A DNA stretch of 64,000 bases from Stomorhina lunata (taxonomy: Eukaryota; Arthropoda; Insecta; Diptera; Rhiniidae): assembly GCA_933228675.1 (NCBI GenBank), contig OW121740.1:6637442-6701441 (forward strand). The letters run 5' to 3'. The position numbers were made by a program, and so were the translations under genes. The notes under the pieces were generated by a model, which saw only the letters and a list, made by a program, of their open reading frames with translations, searched no databases and had not been told where the DNA came from. Positions 10,993 through 21,913 of the stretch are shown here, in pieces. Position 1 is the stretch's first letter. The number at the start of each line of letters is the position of its first letter.

Positions 10993-11794
10993 CAAGTAAG
11001 AAAGCGCTATAGTCGGTCAAGCCGACCATACGATACCCTTCACCACTAAGGTCAAAGGTGTTATTTTTCCTGTATAAAGACAAATATTTGCTAAATTTTG
11101 CCATAATACAAACGTTTTCTCAAAACGTATATATTCAACCTGTTTCCGTCATTTGGACCTATATGAGAGCTAGGGTCAAATGTGAACCGATTATCTCGAA
11201 ATTTGGCAAATTGATTACAGTAGTTACAAAAATTATGTATGCAAAAAATAAACTCAAAATTTTCATTATCTTTAGATTTACGAGCGTTTTAGTGATTTTT
11301 TGTCTCATTTAGTGCGTTTTTGAAGAAGAGTTTGTATGGGAGCTATGGTCAAATGTGGACCGATTTCAATGAAATTTGGTACAGGGATTTAAGTTTACAT
11401 AAGCAGTATCTGTTTTAAATTTCATGAAAAAATATTGAAATTCGTGGCCAATATAGCAATTCCGGGAAGTGGGACCTATGGGAGGTACCATAAATAATGG
11501 ACCAATTTTGACCAATTTCAATAGCCATGGTCCCATTATCAAAAAAATTATCTGTGCCAAATTTCATCAAATTATCTTTAGAATTGCGACCTGTAGTTTG
11601 ATTACAAGGTTTACATGGGGGTCCAGCCAGCCAGACGGACGGACGGACGGACGGACATCGCTAAATCGACTCAGAAAGTGATTCTAAGCCTATTGGTATA
11701 CTAAAAGATGGGTCTAAGACAAATATTTCTATGCGTTACAAACATCAGCACAAACTTATAATACCCTTTCCACCTATGGTGGTGAAGGGTATAA
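10993..11794 (+). mobile_element. mini-me/DINE-1-like (Helentron-related) insertion
   Basis: Starts CAAGTAAGAAAGCGC with a near hairpin GTCGGTCAAGCCGAC and then ATACCCTTCACCAC. The end carries the inverse of that last motif (GTGGTGAAGGGTAT) and a small hairpin CCACCTATGGTGG. An (ACGG)n tetranucleotide run lies at 11634-11656. Subterminal inverted repeats, a (GTCY)-type microsatellite and no coding capacity are known traits of mini-me/DINE-1 elements. The other fold-back arm (9505-9530) supplies the empty site, showing insertion between A and T with no target duplication. A partial relative is at 50510-50745. Confidence 0.7.
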
Positions 11795-11990
11795 TTACCC
11801 ATTACTTTTCGATAATACTACAGAAAAGTAATACACTTTTTTCGGAATTACCTTTTTTAAAACTGCTGGGTCTTTTAAAAATTTAGTGCGCTTGCGTTCA
11901 AAGCTACAGCTGTTTTCAATTATAGTCAAGCCTCATTATAAAGTTCGCTAAAAGAGCAAAACTCACTAAAATTGTTGTTGATCTTTTTTT

Positions 11991-12954
11991 AAGTTGAGTA
12001 AATATATAATTGTTTTAATACATTTTTATTAAAAAAAAGTGAAATTATTATTTGTAAGATTACTTTTAGTTAAGTAGACAAATATTTATTAATTCAAATA
12101 AATGCACAATGGATTCGAAAGTAAGAAAGTAAAAGTACTTTTAAAAAGTCTCAATAACATTAAATGTCTTAAGAAAGATTAAAGGCAAACGATTTTTGAA
12201 GAAAATATAAAAATTAGTAAAAGGTGGGAAGGAAGTGCCACAAATAGTACGCTTTCCCAATCAAAATGTTTTACAATGAATTGTGGTGACTCTTGGTACC
12301 AACATTTTCGATTAAAGCCAAAACTTAACAAATTACAACAGTAAATTAAATGCCGCTCAAAGAATCCCCCATTGAACTATCGACAGAAAACAAAAGTTGG
12401 AAAAAATTAAAAACCAAAAACTCACTAAATCAACGAGTCATAAAAGCATAAAATTTTCAAAAATTCACCAACTTTCCACACAAACATCCACTGCAAAAAT
12501 CCAATATTTATTTGAAAACCCCAAAAACCATGACTGTTTGGAAAACTAAATGAACTTTAGTGGTAAAAATACCACTCACTATTCCGGACTAACAAGGAGA
12601 AACGTTAGTGTAGAACGATTATTTACAATTTGCAGTAGCGGATAAGGAAGGGAGGGACAGAAGCAGAAACAGAAGGAGGAGTATAATCGTCAAAAAGGGG
12701 TTAGCTAAAAATAACAGTAAATAATCGAAAATTGAAGTGGCTTTTTCACAAAAACATTTGTTATCACAAAATACAATACAAAATATACAGGAGCAAAAGT
12801 GGCAGCAGCTAAAACAGAAAATGCAGTAAATGGATGTGAGGACTTAACTAAAAATTAGTTTTTTTGAGAGGGACATTTTAACAATATACACAAATTTTTG
12901 TAGTTTAGTAATTTATGGGGATTTACAATGGGATGGGAACAATAATTTAATTTT
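11991..12954. other. non-tandem intronic sequence
   Basis: A/T-rich with short purine-rich stretches (12640-12690, GAAGGGAGGGACAGAAGCAG). No coding pattern, RNA gene or tandem structure is seen. It separates the fold-back element from the next 31-bp array. Confidence 0.5.
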
Positions 12955-15690
12955 TTTTTAATTTTTTTTTATTTGAAATGAAATTTTTAAAAAATTTCTT
13001 ATTTTTATAGGAAAATTTTTAAAAAATTCTTATTTTTTTTTAAATTTCTTAATCTTATAGAAAATTTAAAAAAAATCTTACTTTATAGAAAATTTTTCAA
13101 AAATTTCTTTTTTATAAGAAATTTTTCAAAAATTTCTTTTTTATAAGAAATTTTTCAAAAATTTCTAATTTTTATAGACAATTTTATAAAAATTTCTAAT
13201 CTTTATAAGAATTTTTTTATTTTTATAAAAAAAATTTCAAAAATTTCTTGTTTTAATAAGAAATTTTTCAAAAGTTTCTATTTTTAATAAGAAATTTTTT
13301 ATAAATTTCTTAATCTTATAGGAAATTTAAAAAAAAATTTACTACTTTAGAGAAAATTTTTCAAAAATTTCTTTTTTATATGATATTTTTCAAAAATTTC
13401 TAATTTTTATGGACAATTTTTTAAAAATTTCTCATCTTAATAAGAAATTTTTAAAAAATTTCTTATTTAAAAAAAAAAATCTTTTGAAAAATTTTATATT
13501 TTTAAAGAAATTTTTCAAAAATTTATTATTTTTATAGGAAATTTTTTAAAAATTTCTTATTTTTATAGGAAATATTTTAAAAATTTCTTATTTTTGTAGG
13601 AAATTTTTCAAAAATTTCTTAATTTTACGGAAAATTTGTTTTTAAATTTCTTTTTGTTAAAGAAAATTTTTCAAAACTTCTTATTTTTAAAAGAAATTTT
13701 TCAAAAATTTCTTAATTTTACGGAAAATTTGTTTTTTAAATTTCTTTTTGTAATAGAAAATTTTTCAAAAATTTCTTATTTTTATAAAAAAATTTTCAAA
13801 AATTTCTTTTTATAGGATATTTTTCAAAAATTTATAATTTTTATGGACAATTTTTTAAAAATTTCTCATCTTAATAAGAAATTTTTAAAAAATTTCTTAT
13901 TTAAAAAAAACCTTTTGAAAAATTTCATATTTTTAAAAGAAATTTTTCAAAAATTTATTATTTTTATAGGAAATTTTTTAAAAATTTCTTATTTTTATAG
14001 GAAATATTTTAAAAATTTCTTATTTTTGTAGGAAATTTTTCAAAAATTTCTTAATTTTACGGAAAATTTGTTTTTAAATTTCTTTTTGTAAAAGAAAAAT
14101 TTTCAAAACTTCTTATTTTTAAAGGAGATTTTTCAAAAATTTCTTAATTTTACAGAAAATTTGTTTTTAAATTTCTTTTTGTAATAGAACATTTTTCAAA
14201 AATTTCTTATTTTTAAAGGAAATTTTTAAAAAATTTGTTATTTTTATAAAAAAATTTTTCAAAAGTTTCTTATTTTTATAGGAATGTTTTCATAAATTTC
14301 ATATTTTTATAGGAAGTTAAAAAAAAAATATTTTTATTAGGAACTTTTTTAAAATTTTTTTATTTTTATAGGAAATTTTTCATAATTTTCTTATTTTTAT
14401 AGGAAATTTTTCAATTTTTTTTTATTTTTACAGGAAATTTTTCAGAAACTTTTTACTTTTATAGGAATTTTTTAAAAATTTCTTATTTTTATATAAAATT
14501 TTTTAAAAATGTATTATTTTTATATGCATTTTTTTTTAATTTCTTATTTTTATAGAAAATTTTTCAAAAATTTCCTAGTTTTTACGAAATTTTTAAAAAA
14601 TTTCTTATTTTTATAAGAAATTTTTCAAAATTTTTTTATTTTTATTGGAAATTTTTTAAAAATTTCTTATTTTTATAGAAAATTTTTCAAAGACTTCTTA
14701 TTTTTATAGGAAATTTTCAAAACTTTTTTGTTTTTATAAAAAAAATTTCTTATTTTTATAGGAAATTTTTCAAAAATTTCTATTTTTTTAGGAAATTTTT
14801 CAAAAATTTCTTATTTTTTTTAAAGAAATTTTTCAAAAATTTCTTATTTTTTTAAGAAATTTTTCAAAAATTTCTTATTTTTTTAAGAAAATTTTTCAAA
14901 AATTTGTTATTTTTTTAAGAAATTTCTTATTTTTTTAAGAAATTTTTAAAAAATTTCTTATTTTTTTTTAAGAAATTTTTCAAAAATTTCTTATTTTTTA
15001 AAGAAATTTTTCAAAAATTTCTTATAGGAAATTTTTCAAAAATTTCCTAGTTTTTACGAAATTTTTAAAAAATTTCTTATTTTTATAAGAAATTTTTCAA
15101 AATTTTTTTACTTTTATTGGAAATTTTTCAAAAATTTCTTATTTTTATAGAAAATTTTTCAATTTTTCTTATTTTTATATGAAATTTTCAAAACTTTTTT
15201 GTTTTTATAAAAAAATTTTCAAAAATTTCTTATTTTTATAGGAAATTTTTCAAAAATTTCTAATTTTTTAGGAAATTTTTCAAAAATGTCTTATTTTTTT
15301 TAAAGAAATTTTTCAAAAATTTCTTATTTTTTTAAGAAATTTTTCAAAAATTTCTTATTTTTTTAAGAAAATTTTTCAAAAACTTCTTATTTTTTTAAGA
15401 AATTTTTCAAAAATTTCTTATTTTTTTAAGAAATTTTTAAAAAATTTCTTATTTTTTTTAAGAAATTTTTCAAAAATTTCTTATTTTTTTAAGAAATTTT
15501 TCAAAAATTTCTTATTTTTTTAAGAAATTTTTCAAAAATTTCTTAAAGAAAATTGATTTAAAATTTCTTATTTTTATAGAAAATTTTTCACAAATTTCTT
15601 ATTTTAATAGAAATTTTTTCAAAATTTTCTTATTTTTATAAAAAATTTTTCAAAATTTTCCTACTTTTATAGGAAAATTTTCAAAAATGT
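12955..15690. repeat. 31-bp minisatellite, diverged array
   Basis: Same unit family as 8366-9308 (core AAATTTTTCAAAAATTTC plus T-rich spacer) but with many substitutions, T-run length changes and variant units such as ACGGAAAATTTGTTTTTAAA (13630, 13725, 14058, 14152). Blocks recur at longer range: about 13820-14060 repeats 13385-13620, and 15030-15200 repeats 14560-14730, showing block duplication on top of unit turnover. The long reading frames here are by-products of the repeat. Confidence 0.92.
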
Positions 15691-16362
15691 CAAATTTGTT
15701 TGAAATTAACTTTTTTAGAAACTTTGCCCCATCGTGCAAATGCGTTTTATTTTATGTTTTGTTTCTCGTGTGAATGTTTTGTAAACAAAACTCATTTATT
15801 CGAAACTAAATTTAATACATGTACGAGTGCCATTACAAAATTTTACATTACTCTCATGTATTTACACTTTTGTATCTGTAAATTTGCCATAAAAATAACA
15901 AGAACAACAACAATTAAACTTTGTTACCAACAATATGTAAAACTGTTTTAGTATTTGTTTTTATGAGGTCAAAATGTCATTTAAAAAATTTATTTTTTCT
16001 AAACGAGTTGCCATTAATGTTTACACAAATTGTGTTCAGTTCAATAAAAAAAATTTAAAGAAAAAAATAAAAACATATTTTGGGAAAATTTCATTGTAGA
16101 GATTAAAATTGCAATTAATTTGGCAGAACGAACATATTTTTCAGATTAAAATTTTATAAATCATATAATTTTATAATACAATTTTTAAATTGTTTTTAGA
16201 TAAAAATTTCCACAGGAAAAAAACAAATAATAAATGGGTTTTGCTGTAAATTTCCCTTAATTAAATATAAGCGGATTTTGAATTTAAAACGTGATAATTA
16301 GCCAGTTTTTTACATTATTTAAATATTTTGATAAATTTTTAAGCTTCTAATTTAAATACATA
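15691..16362. other. non-tandem intronic sequence
   Basis: A/T-rich DNA between a minisatellite and the small TIR element. A plus-strand open frame at 15700-15951 has no recognisable family and A/T-biased composition; I see no gene. Confidence 0.5.
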
Positions 16363-17111
16363 AGCGGTTTTCACGAATCGTTGTAAAGTAGTATTGTAAA
16401 CCTTGTAGATCTTGTTAATATTGTAGATGTACACTTGTTTACAATATCGCAACAACAAAATGCATTGAAGTTTAATTTACCACAAAGTTGTTAACTTACT
16501 CCACAAAAAACCATTGTAAGATAGATACTTTATTTTTACAAGTGTGTAAAACAATTGTTCGTTTTGCCGCCACATTGTTCTGCTTTTTTTATGTCGGTGT
16601 TTTGTTTTTGATTAGAAAATTAAAAATATATAAGAATGGAGACCAAGAAACAAAAAATTTTAGAAAAAAAGCGTAATAGAACCGAAAATAGAAGATGGAC
16701 TGACGATGAGGTTAAAATATTATTGGAGTATTTACAGGAACATCAAGATTTTGAGGTAAGTCAATAGCTAAAACATTTCATACGGTTGTATGTATTTGCA
16801 TTCTTATAAGTTTATATTTTAGAAACCAACAGCCCAGATTTTTTATAGAAAATTAATAGAATCGACAAAAATCAAGAAAACTTGGGATCTTATTCGCTGG
16901 AAAGTTAAAAATCTCAAAAGGACTTATATCAAAGCAGAGAAAAATTAGCACAAAAATTTTATTCGAATACAAACAGAAAATGGCGGAGAAAACAAAAACA
17001 GCTGTTTTAATTTATTTACAATACTCATAAAAAAGACGTTCACACTTCGTTGTAAAAAATCGTAGTATATATAAAAGAGTAGTATATTTACAACCATTCG
17101 TGAAAACCACT
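16363..17111 (+). mobile_element. 749-bp TIR element carrying a Myb/SANT-like gene
   Basis: The left end AGCGGTTTTCACGAATCG and the inverse of the right end AGTGGTTTTCACGAATGG form imperfect inverted repeats of about 27 bp, which extend with GTTGTAAA. The 3-bp flanks are ATA on both sides, consistent with a short target duplication. Inside is an intact small gene for a Myb/SANT-like DNA-binding protein and no transposase. PIF/Harbinger elements encode such a companion protein, so a Harbinger-derived non-autonomous element is the leading idea. The family link is inference. Confidence 0.65.
16636..16948 (+). CDS. small Myb/SANT-like (MADF-like) DNA-binding protein, two exons
   Basis: Exon 1 is 16636-16755 and exon 2 is 16823-16948, joined by a 67-bp intron with a GTAAGT donor and a TTTTAG acceptor, phase 0. 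The product is 81 residues. It begins with a basic stretch (KKQKILEKKRNR), then RRWTDDEVKILLEYLQEHQ (first SANT helix with conserved W), then KPTAQIFYRKLIESTKIKKT and WDLIRWKVKNLKRTYIKA (third helix with conserved W and basic residues). This arrangement matches the Myb/SANT-like domains found in many insect and Harbinger-associated proteins. No stop interrupts it, so it may be functional despite lying in a transposon-like element inside a plx intron. Confidence 0.65.
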
Positions 17112-18229
17112 ATAAGCTTTTTCAATAACTTCATTATTTTGAAATGTTTTGAGAGTTATGTGCTTTGTTTTTGTTTTTGTATTAGTAAATATGACAAGTT
17201 TATAAATCAAATTTTCCATACAAATTTCCTACTACAAAGCTTTGCTATTTTTATTATGAGTTTATAAATTAGGGGGTAATTTTTTAAAAAATAGAATTCC
17301 TCATTTTTATTAAAAAATTAACTTTTTTGGAAATTTTTAATATCTGCAAATCCTGCGTGACGGACGATACATTTGTACGGATTTTGTTGTACTTAAATGT
17401 CGTTCTACACTAGATATTTTTGCACAGCTTTCAGAGAATATTAGCCCATCGATTGTGCTATCGAATGGCATTTGTTAATTTACATATTTGTTTTGGGTGA
17501 AAAAGATATTGGATTTAAAATGCTGTGACGGACGTTACAAAAAATGGAAGTTACTTTTTTCCACCCCTTGTTTCTGTAATTTTCATCAAATCGGTCATAG
17601 TAATAAACAAATTGTAAATACAGCTTTTTAATAGCTTTTAACAAATATTTTAAAGTTTCCAGTTTCACCAAAAATCAATTAATAAACAGTTGCGGACGCT
17701 ACGTGACGGACAATACAGTTTTTACTTGAATGTTTTTTATTAGGAAAAAATTCATATTTCACCTTTTTTTTAAGAATTCGTTAATCAGTGAAAATAATGG
17801 TTTTATTTGTTCCCGAATTTCATCAACTTCCTTTTCATGTTCGCTTTTAAAATGCGATTTTTGGGCACAGTTTAATATTTCACAAAACGGCTATATATAT
17901 ATATATTTCGTAAAAGTTTTATACTTTTTACATCAAAGAAAAATCAAAGAAAAGAAATGTTTTTTCAAAAGCATGAAATTTGCCCCACTGTATGTTTTTT
18001 TTAACACCTAATACCTTAAATTTAATCTGTGGATATAGACAGTGTTATTGCTTTATGAATAAGACAAACATGTGTTCGTACATTTTGTATTTAATAAATA
18101 TCATTTTGCAAAATATATATACTGTGACGGACGCTACACACTTTCCTATACATGTTATTCTGTAAAAAGCTATATTAACATCTACATACATATCTTATAT
18201 AAGATATAAGATAAACGAGTATGTATATA
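17112..18229. repeat. unclassified repeat region with TGACGGACGnTACA motifs
   Basis: Mostly unique-looking A/T-rich DNA, but the GC-rich 14-mer TGACGGACG(A/T/C)TACA occurs at 17358, 17526 and 18125, as variant TGACGGACAATACA at 17704 (preceded by GCGGACGCTAC at 17692), and again at 20809. All five are on the plus strand. In such A/T-rich DNA this cannot be chance. They look like repeated protein-binding or subterminal sites of an unrecognised element. Open frames here match no family I know. Confidence 0.5.
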
Positions 18230-18231
18230 TA

Positions 18232-18268
<37 letters not shown>

Positions 18269-19550
18269 AATGGCTATCTCGAAATCGGCTCTAACGATTT
18301 TGACAAAATTTAGACACTGGGTACCTTTTTTGCCGTATAGATCGAATATGAAGGGACTTTTGGAAATTTTACCGCAAAGGGGGTAAACACGGGGAAAAAG
18401 GGGAACAAATTTTAAACGTTATATCTCCTAAAGTAATAGGTATACAAAACAATATTAAAATTACGTTTTGAACAGCTATGAAAATAAGAGGATAGGTGTT
18501 TGGGTAAAAATGTTTTTTTTGGTACTTTTTTAACCCACTTTTATTTTTTAAACCAAAGAATATAGTAAGAAACTTTGTTCTGCAGTCAATAGATGTGAAA
18601 GAAATATTGAACACGTATTTGGTACTTTTTTGATTTTGGTGCCAAAATGGGTAAAAAAGTGGTAAAATGATAACTTAACATCTCAAAACGTAATATGAAT
18701 GGGAGCAATATGTTAACTGCCTTTTATTAAAATGTATCGATGTATCATTTAGAACTTTTTTGAAATTAGGAGATAAAAAGGGGGAAAAATTTGTAATGTT
18801 ATAACTTTTAAACAAATGAATGTTTGTCTGTATGTATATTCTTCATAGAATAGTAAACTATGAATTTGATCATGTTATGCTCCATAGCGAAGATGTTGCG
18901 GATAAGCCGGCGAAGGTTTTTAAGTTGGTAAGACTAATTTCCGATAGGTGGCGCCACTGAAAATTACTAAAAATTAATTAAATCGTAAACTTTGCATTTG
19001 ATGATGCTCTCTAGTAAAGTTATAGCGAATGAGCCGGCGAAGACTTCTTAGTTGGTGTGAAAAAATTCCGACAGGTGGCGCTACTGAAAATTTCTCAAAG
19101 TGAGTTAAATCGTAAACTGTGTATTTGATCATGATCTTTAGCAAAGTTGTTGCACATGAGCCGACGAAAGTTTCTTAGTTGGTATGAAGAAATTTCAACG
19201 TTGGCGCCACTAAAATTTACTCAAAGTCAATTAAATCGTAAGATGTACATTTAATTAGGCTATGATTTTTTAGCAAAGTTTTTGCGCATGAGTCTACGGG
19301 GGTTTCTATTGCTATAACCAATTTCCAAAATTATTCAAAATCAGTTAAACTGTAAACTATGCAGACTATGTAAACTATGTGTTGATCGGACAAAAAAACA
19401 TAAAATAATTCAAAATTAACTGAATATTTGTGTATTATCTTTCCTCGAAATTTATTTTAGTACTTTATAAAATAAAATATATAAAAATGAAAAATTTGCC
19501 TCAAAATGCTTATCATAAAGATCCGAGCAAGGCTCGGTCAGCCAGGTACT
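18230..19550 (+). mobile_element. Helitron-like non-autonomous repeat with 126-bp internal tandem copies
   Basis: Begins after a (TA)n tract (18233-18266) with GAATGGCTATCTCGAAATCG. From about 18838 to 19380 there are four diverged tandem copies of a roughly 126-bp unit with landmarks AAATCGTAAACT, TTTAGCAAAGTTGTTGC, GAGCCGGCGAAG and GGTGGCGCCACT. The right end has a 15-nt hairpin CCGAGCAAGGCTCGG at 19523-19537, followed by GTCAGCCAGGTACTA. A short hairpin just before the 3' end is typical of Helitrons. No Rep/helicase is present. The class is inferred. Confidence 0.5.
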
Positions 19551-19562
19551 AAAAAGTGTTCT

Positions 19563-20653
19563 AAAAAAAATATGCATTTACTATTTTAGACAAAATTTAT
19601 CCATAGTGCAAGAAATAATTTATTTTTTGATCAAGTTAGTTTCTATAGATATGTCAGATACTATTATTTTAGAAATTATTAATTTTCAATAGTTATTTCA
19701 ATCAAAATGGACTGCGAAGAAAAAGTTCGTGAAAATATAATTAAAACTTTTCAAAAAAATAGCTAAAAATTTGAAAGTTGACCCTCGAACGGTTTCTAAT
19801 GCCATCAGACGGTATAAGGAAAACCTGAGCATTAAAAGAAAACCTGGATCAGGGAGGAAAAAAGGTCCTACAGATATTGGTAAGGCAAAAGAAGTCGAGC
19901 GACTCTTTCGAAGAGCGCCTAACACTTCTTTAAGAAAAGCAGCTCGTACGGTGAAATGTTCTACGAATTTTGCACATAGAGTCAAAGCTTATGCTGGACT
20001 GAAGACATACAAAGTCCAAAAGGTTCCAGATCGCAATGCTATAAAGAACTTAGAAGCAAAAAAAACGAGCGAAAAAATTGAAGTCTGAAAAAAATACACC
20101 TGTTGTGTGATGGATGATGAAACATACGTACTGGCAGACTTTTCTCAACTTCCTGGTCAAGATTTTTATGTTGCTGATAAACGGGGCAATGTTCGGCAAG
20201 AGTTTCGCACAAAAAAACAAACAAAAGAAGTAAAGTATTTGTGGCATCTGGCACAATAAACACAGAAATTTATATAAAGGAGTGCCTACAAAAACGGTTG
20301 TTACCCTTTTTAAGAGAGCACAGAGTGACTACATTTTTTTGGCCCGATTGGCATCATGCCATTATGGAAAAAATGCACTTGAGTGGTACTCAAAGAATAA
20401 TGTCATTTTAGTAGCACGAGAGGCAAATCCACCTAACTGTCCAGAACTTCGGCCTGTGGAAAGGTATTGGGTTCTGGTAAAAAAGGAATTGAAGAACACA
20501 GGAAAGATTTCAAAGAACATGTCCGATTTTAAGCGCAGGTGGAACACATGCTCCAAAAAGGTATCAGAAGCAACTGTAAAATCTTTAATGGGAGGGTTTC
20601 CGAAAAAAGTCGATAATTTTGCAAAACCCGAGTACTAAGTAAACATTTTAATA
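19563..20653 (+). mobile_element. DD37E-type Tc1/mariner element, copy 1 (decayed)
   Basis: Limits were set by comparing the two copies in the window: similarity begins at AAAAAATATGCATTTACT and ends at AAGTAAACATTTTAAT. The two ends share only a weak inverted repeat (ATGTTTACTTAGTA against ATGCATTTACTATTTTA). It is followed by a short gap and a (TA)n tract (20655-20725). It lies downstream of the Helitron-like repeat and between two of the TGACGGACG motifs, so it may have inserted into that repeat region. Confidence 0.7.
19708..20638 (+). pseudogene. mariner-family transposase pseudogene, copy 1
   Basis: The product would have cut and rejoined the element ends. Surviving blocks: start MDCEEKVRENIIKTFQ; helix-turn-helix VDPRTVSNAIRRYKENL; linker RKPGSGRKKGPTDIGKAKE; first catalytic D near VMDDETY; DNA-proximal block NPPNCPELRPVERYW with the final E. 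Compared with copy 2 it has a 23-bp deletion near the start between AAAAAAAT repeats, a one-base insertion in an A run at about 20060, a small deletion at about 20087, and a roughly 50-bp deletion near 20220. It also has the frameshift at the second catalytic D that both copies share. It is clearly inactive. Confidence 0.85.
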
Positions 20654-20662
20654 ATTTATATA

Positions 20663-20727
<65 letters not shown>

Positions 20728-21913
20728 CAAAGTTCTCTTTACAAACCAAATTCAATTGGAGAAAAAAGAAAAATTGCACCAGTCAAATTAAAAAAACCTT
20801 TATTTCTGTGACGGACGCTACACATTACTTTTGATGGGTTCTTTTACATTTTATTCTATAAAATTAAGCAGACTTTGAGCCCCTACTGAAACTTGATACC
20901 CAAATGGATTTTTATCAACTTAAAAAAAAGACTGTTATTTTAAAAAATTTATAAAAATTCGAGATGGGTGCAAATAAAGACCTGTCATTCACTAAAAAAG
21001 CAATCAAAAATTGTATCTATTATATATTTTAAAGGCTCAATATATAATAAATTTTTCCATAAACACAAATACGTGATTTTGACAGTTTTAAAATTTTGTC
21101 CTTGGTTTAATGTTTTTCGGATTTGCCCATATTTAAAAAAAAACTATTATGTATATAATTTCTATATTTCCACCTTCTCTGACTTAATGTTTTCAACATA
21201 AAATTTTGTGATTTAACTCAATGTAACATTAAATTTTTATCTAGAAACTATTTAAAAATCCATTTACAAAATGGCCAAGTTTTTATGATAAACTCACACC
21301 TTCCACAACATTTTCAAACAAACAAGGTAAACATATAATAATTGTATATGTATGTATGGTATCTACTATTTTTTATTATATTAAACATTAAAAGAAAAAG
21401 TATGAAAAAACTATCAAACTCATACTAAATATAATCATAATATCATTTTAAAAAAATCAACAAACTAAATAATCACAAACAAATACACTCAACTGAGTGA
21501 ATGCAAGTGGAAGAAACAAACAGGAAATGGAAGGAGCTGTAACAAGGAAACAGGAAATAAAACAGACAGACAGACAGACACTCTCACTCTTTCCATACTT
21601 TACTCATAGATGATACATAGACGATAGCAACGAACAAGTATGTGTCAGAAAGCTGTCACTTCCATATGAATATGTTTACGAGTACATATACATATAAGAG
21701 TATGTACTCGTATTCACAAGTAAACCTGTATGAGCTATGAAGTTATTCTTATAGAAAAATCTTTATATAAGAAGAAATGTTTATGTATATATTTCACATA
21801 CTTTTATTTGTCTATTTAATACCGATTTATAAAAAATAAGTAAAATATAATTTTGCCTTTACCTTAGATAAGAACGAGAACAAGAATGTTAGATATCAAA
21901 TTTTATTAAACAT
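20654..21913. other. (TA)n tract and non-tandem intronic sequence
   Basis: Begins with a dinucleotide tract (about 20655-20725) and contains the last TGACGGACGCTACA motif at 20809-20822. A (GACA)n run sits at about 21566-21580. The rest is A/T-rich with no gene, RNA or larger repeat recognised. Confidence 0.5.

Larger units (their letters stand above)
9309..11990. mobile_element. large fold-back (palindromic) element
   Basis: Left arm 9309 to about 10160 is matched by an inverted right arm from about 10300 to 11990 once the 802 bp insertion at 10993-11794 is removed. Outer ends read GATCAACAACAATTTTAG; inner landmarks repeated in inverse order are CCCAGCAGTTTTAAAAAAGG, CGAAAAGTAATGGGTAA, GCTTAAACCA and GGACCGT. 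The arms, about 850 bp, stay alignable almost to the centre. No transposase is visible, so it is non-autonomous. The roughly 140 bp centre contains a tRNA-like B box on the minus strand (around 10238). Confidence 0.85.

Noticed and set aside
20282..20638. Separate 118-residue gene on the plus strand
   Set aside because: It is the C-terminal, frameshifted part of the mariner transposase; the apparent start MPTKTVV is out of frame with the true product.
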